DNA of 64,000 nucleotides from Actinomadura rubteroloni. Its GTDB lineage: Bacteria > Actinomycetota > Actinomycetes > Streptosporangiales > Streptosporangiaceae. A program made the translations under genes and the position numbers. Shown piece by piece: positions 61,103 to 64,000 of the stretch. The notes below the pieces were generated by a model. It saw only the letters and a program-made list of their open reading frames with translations, made no database searches and was not told where the DNA came from. Location: positions 62,001 through 126,000 of the forward strand of contig NZ_MTBP01000006.1 in the NCBI RefSeq assembly GCF_002911665.1, written 5' to 3'. Numbering within the stretch: the stretch's first letter is position 1; each line of letters starts with the position of its first letter.

Positions 61103-61420
61103 TCAGTCGTCGGAGCCGAGCGCGACGTACACGTCGCCGTCCTCGACCTTCACGCGGTACGTGGCCACCGGCTGGGTCGCCGGCGGGTTGGTGGGCTTGC
61201 CGGTGCGCAGGTCGAAGCACGATCCGTGCAGCCAGCACTCGATCGTGCCGTTGTAGACCTCGCCCTCGGACAAGGAGACCTCGGCGTGCGAGCAGATGTC
61301 GTTCACGGCGAACACGTCGTCGCCGGCGCGGACGACCGCGACGGGCGTGCCGCCGATCTCGACCGCGAGCGCGCCGTCGGCCGGGACCTCCGCCAGCGGG
61401 CAGACCTTCACGAAGCTCAT
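61103..61420 (-). CDS. Rieske-type ferredoxin in the suf operon
   Basis: Protein of 105 residues with the [2Fe-2S] Rieske ligands CSH and CWLH in ICSHAEVSLSEGEV and ECWLHGSCFDLRTG. Such proteins are standard in actinobacterial suf operons and resemble dioxygenase ferredoxins. The ATG overlaps the sufD stop. The role in cluster assembly is not firmly known. Confidence 0.9.
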   Translation of the reverse strand: MSFVKVCPLAEVPADGALAVEIGGTPVAVVRAGDDVFAVNDICSHAEVSLSEGEVYNGTIECWLHGSCFDLRTGKPTNPPATQPVATYRVKVEDGDVYVALGSDD

Positions 61421-62540
61421 CGGTCCAGCTCCGCCTCGATCGCTTCCTCGACCTTCGCGCGGACCTCGGGGACCTCGATGCGCTCCACGAGCTGCCCGAG
61501 GAACCCGCGGACCACCATGCGGCGGGCCTCGTCGGCGGGGATGCCGCGCGCCTGGAGGTAGAACAGGTGCTCGTCGTCCAGGCGGCCGGACGCCGAGGCG
61601 TGCCCCGCCCCGACGACCTCGCCGGTCAGGATCTCGAGGTTCGGCACCGAGTCGACGCGGGTCCCGTCGGTGAGGACGAGGTTGCGGTTCAGCTCGTAGG
61701 TGTCGGTGCCCTCGGCCTCCGCGCGGATCACGACGTCCCCGATCCACACGGCGTGCGCGTCGGCGTCCTGCAGCGCGCCCCGGTAGTCGACGCGGCTGCG
61801 GCAGCGCGGCCGGTCGTGGTCCACGAACAGCCGGTGCTCCAGGTGCTGGCCGCCGTCGGCGAAGTAGACGCCGTACAGCTCGGCGTCCCCGCCGGGGCCG
61901 TCGTAGACGACCGACGGGGAGATCCGCACGAGGTCGCCGCCGAGCGTGACGTTGTGCGAGACGAACCGGGCGTCCCGGCCGAGCCGCGCGTGCTGGTAGG
62001 ACACGTGGACGGTGTCGTCGTCCCAGTCCTGGAGGCCGATCACCGACAGCGAGGCGCCGTCGCCGACGACGAACTCGACGTTGTCGGCGTAGGTCGCCGA
62101 GCCGCGGTGCTCCAGCACGACGGTGGCCCGCGCGAACGGCTCCAGCACGACGGCGGTGTGCCCGAACGACGCGGCCGAGGCGTCCTCGCCGCGCAGGCGC
62201 AGGACGACCGGCTCGGTCAGCTCGGTCTCCTTCGGGACGGTCACGATCGTGGCCTGGGCGAACGACGCCCACGCCTGCGCGCTGACCCGGTCGCCCGGGA
62301 CGAACGAGCGGCCGAGGCGCGGGTCCTCGCGGCCGACCGTCTCCACGGTCGCGCCGGCCGCCGCGACGGCCTCGGCGATGACCTTGCCGTGCGCTTCGGC
62401 GGCCCCGTTGTGCAGGCCGCGCAGGCGGCGCAGCGGGGTGAACCGCCACTCCTCCTCGCGTCCGGTCGGGACCTCGAAGTCGGCGACGTCGAAGGACGCC
62501 CGCTCGTGCAGTGTCGAGACGGGCCGCTGTTCCAGACCCA

Positions 62541-62541
<1 letters not shown>
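61417..62541 (-). CDS. sufD: Fe-S assembly scaffold SufD
   Basis: Protein of 374 residues forming a beta-helix partner of SufB. Characteristic C-terminal parts are SVPNLEILTGEVVGAGHASASGR with its His, LFYLQARGIPADEARRMVVRGFL and VEEAIEAEL. The ATG overlaps the sufB stop as TGATG. Confidence 0.93.
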
Positions 62542-63953
<1,412 letters not shown>

Positions 63954-64000
63954 AGGGAGGTCCTCCCGGACTCCTCGTCGGTCGTGGTCGCGTCGGCGCC

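Overview
The window looks like chromosomal DNA of a high-GC actinomycete. Codons are overwhelmingly G/C-ending, GTG and TTG starts are common, and many genes overlap by 4 bp (GTGA/ATGA). An InhA-type enoyl-ACP reductase next to FabG1, the actinobacterial TIGR03843/DUF3090/phosphatase trio, a Gbn-like nucleoid protein and a sufBD-Rieske-sufCSU-sufT operon fit Streptosporangiales, with Thermomonosporaceae/Actinomadura as my best guess (inference; no rRNA gene is present). No phage, transposon, CRISPR array or tRNA gene was seen. The content is mostly core and metabolic.

Layout. 1-5.9 kb (-): a dpp/opp-type peptide ABC importer, cut by the window edge at its last gene. 6-9.6 kb (-): an NRDE protein, the TIGR03843-DUF3090-histidine phosphatase cluster and a membrane protein. 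9.7-12.4 kb (+): an aldo/keto reductase overlapping a RecD2-like protein that has lost its ATPase motifs. 12.6-14.1 kb (-): fabI/inhA and fabG. 14.2-17.1 kb (+): the tldD-tldE protease pair. 17.1-18.0 kb: dodecin, a DUF3099 protein and a three-hairpin, C-loop small RNA resembling the 6C family. 18.0-24.5 kb: acyl-CoA dehydrogenase, a VIT1-type transporter behind a possible leaderless mini-ORF, a fused isobutyryl-CoA mutase (IcmF) with a signal-less cobalamin-binding protein, and a divergent MarR regulator. 24.5-30.3 kb (-): MFS exporter, molybdenum cofactor genes (moaA, mobA, DUF6457), and RtcB RNA ligase with an unknown partner. 30.4-35.4 kb: SelB-like and SelD-like genes flanking a propionyl-CoA synthetase; both Sec-type proteins lack residues thought essential. 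35.4-39.6 kb (-): a seven-gene Mrp/Mbh-type antiporter. 39.7-51.5 kb: SDR, TRIC channel, FdhD, a ferritin-like hydrolase, an M24 peptidase overlapping an EphD-like hydrolase-SDR fusion, NDH-2, CBS protein, sirtuin and a sulfotransferase-like protein. 51.6-56.6 kb (-): ABC exporter, enoyl-CoA hydratase, Gbn-like protein and an ABC-F ATPase. 56.9-58.1 kb (+): VOC protein and a membrane protein. 58.1-64 kb (-): the suf operon for Fe-S cluster assembly, whose upstream regulator lies outside.

How the parts connect. Propionyl/isobutyryl-CoA metabolism is represented by prpE, IcmF, the acyl-CoA dehydrogenase and the enoyl-CoA hydratase. Molybdo-enzyme (formate dehydrogenase type) maturation is represented by moaA, mobA and fdhD, and the Sec-like pair nearby may be a decayed or repurposed remnant of a selenocysteine formate dehydrogenase system. 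A recurrent regulatory feature is the leaderless start: a TANNNT-like -10 box 6-8 nt before ATG/GTG, seen at about a dozen genes on both strands.
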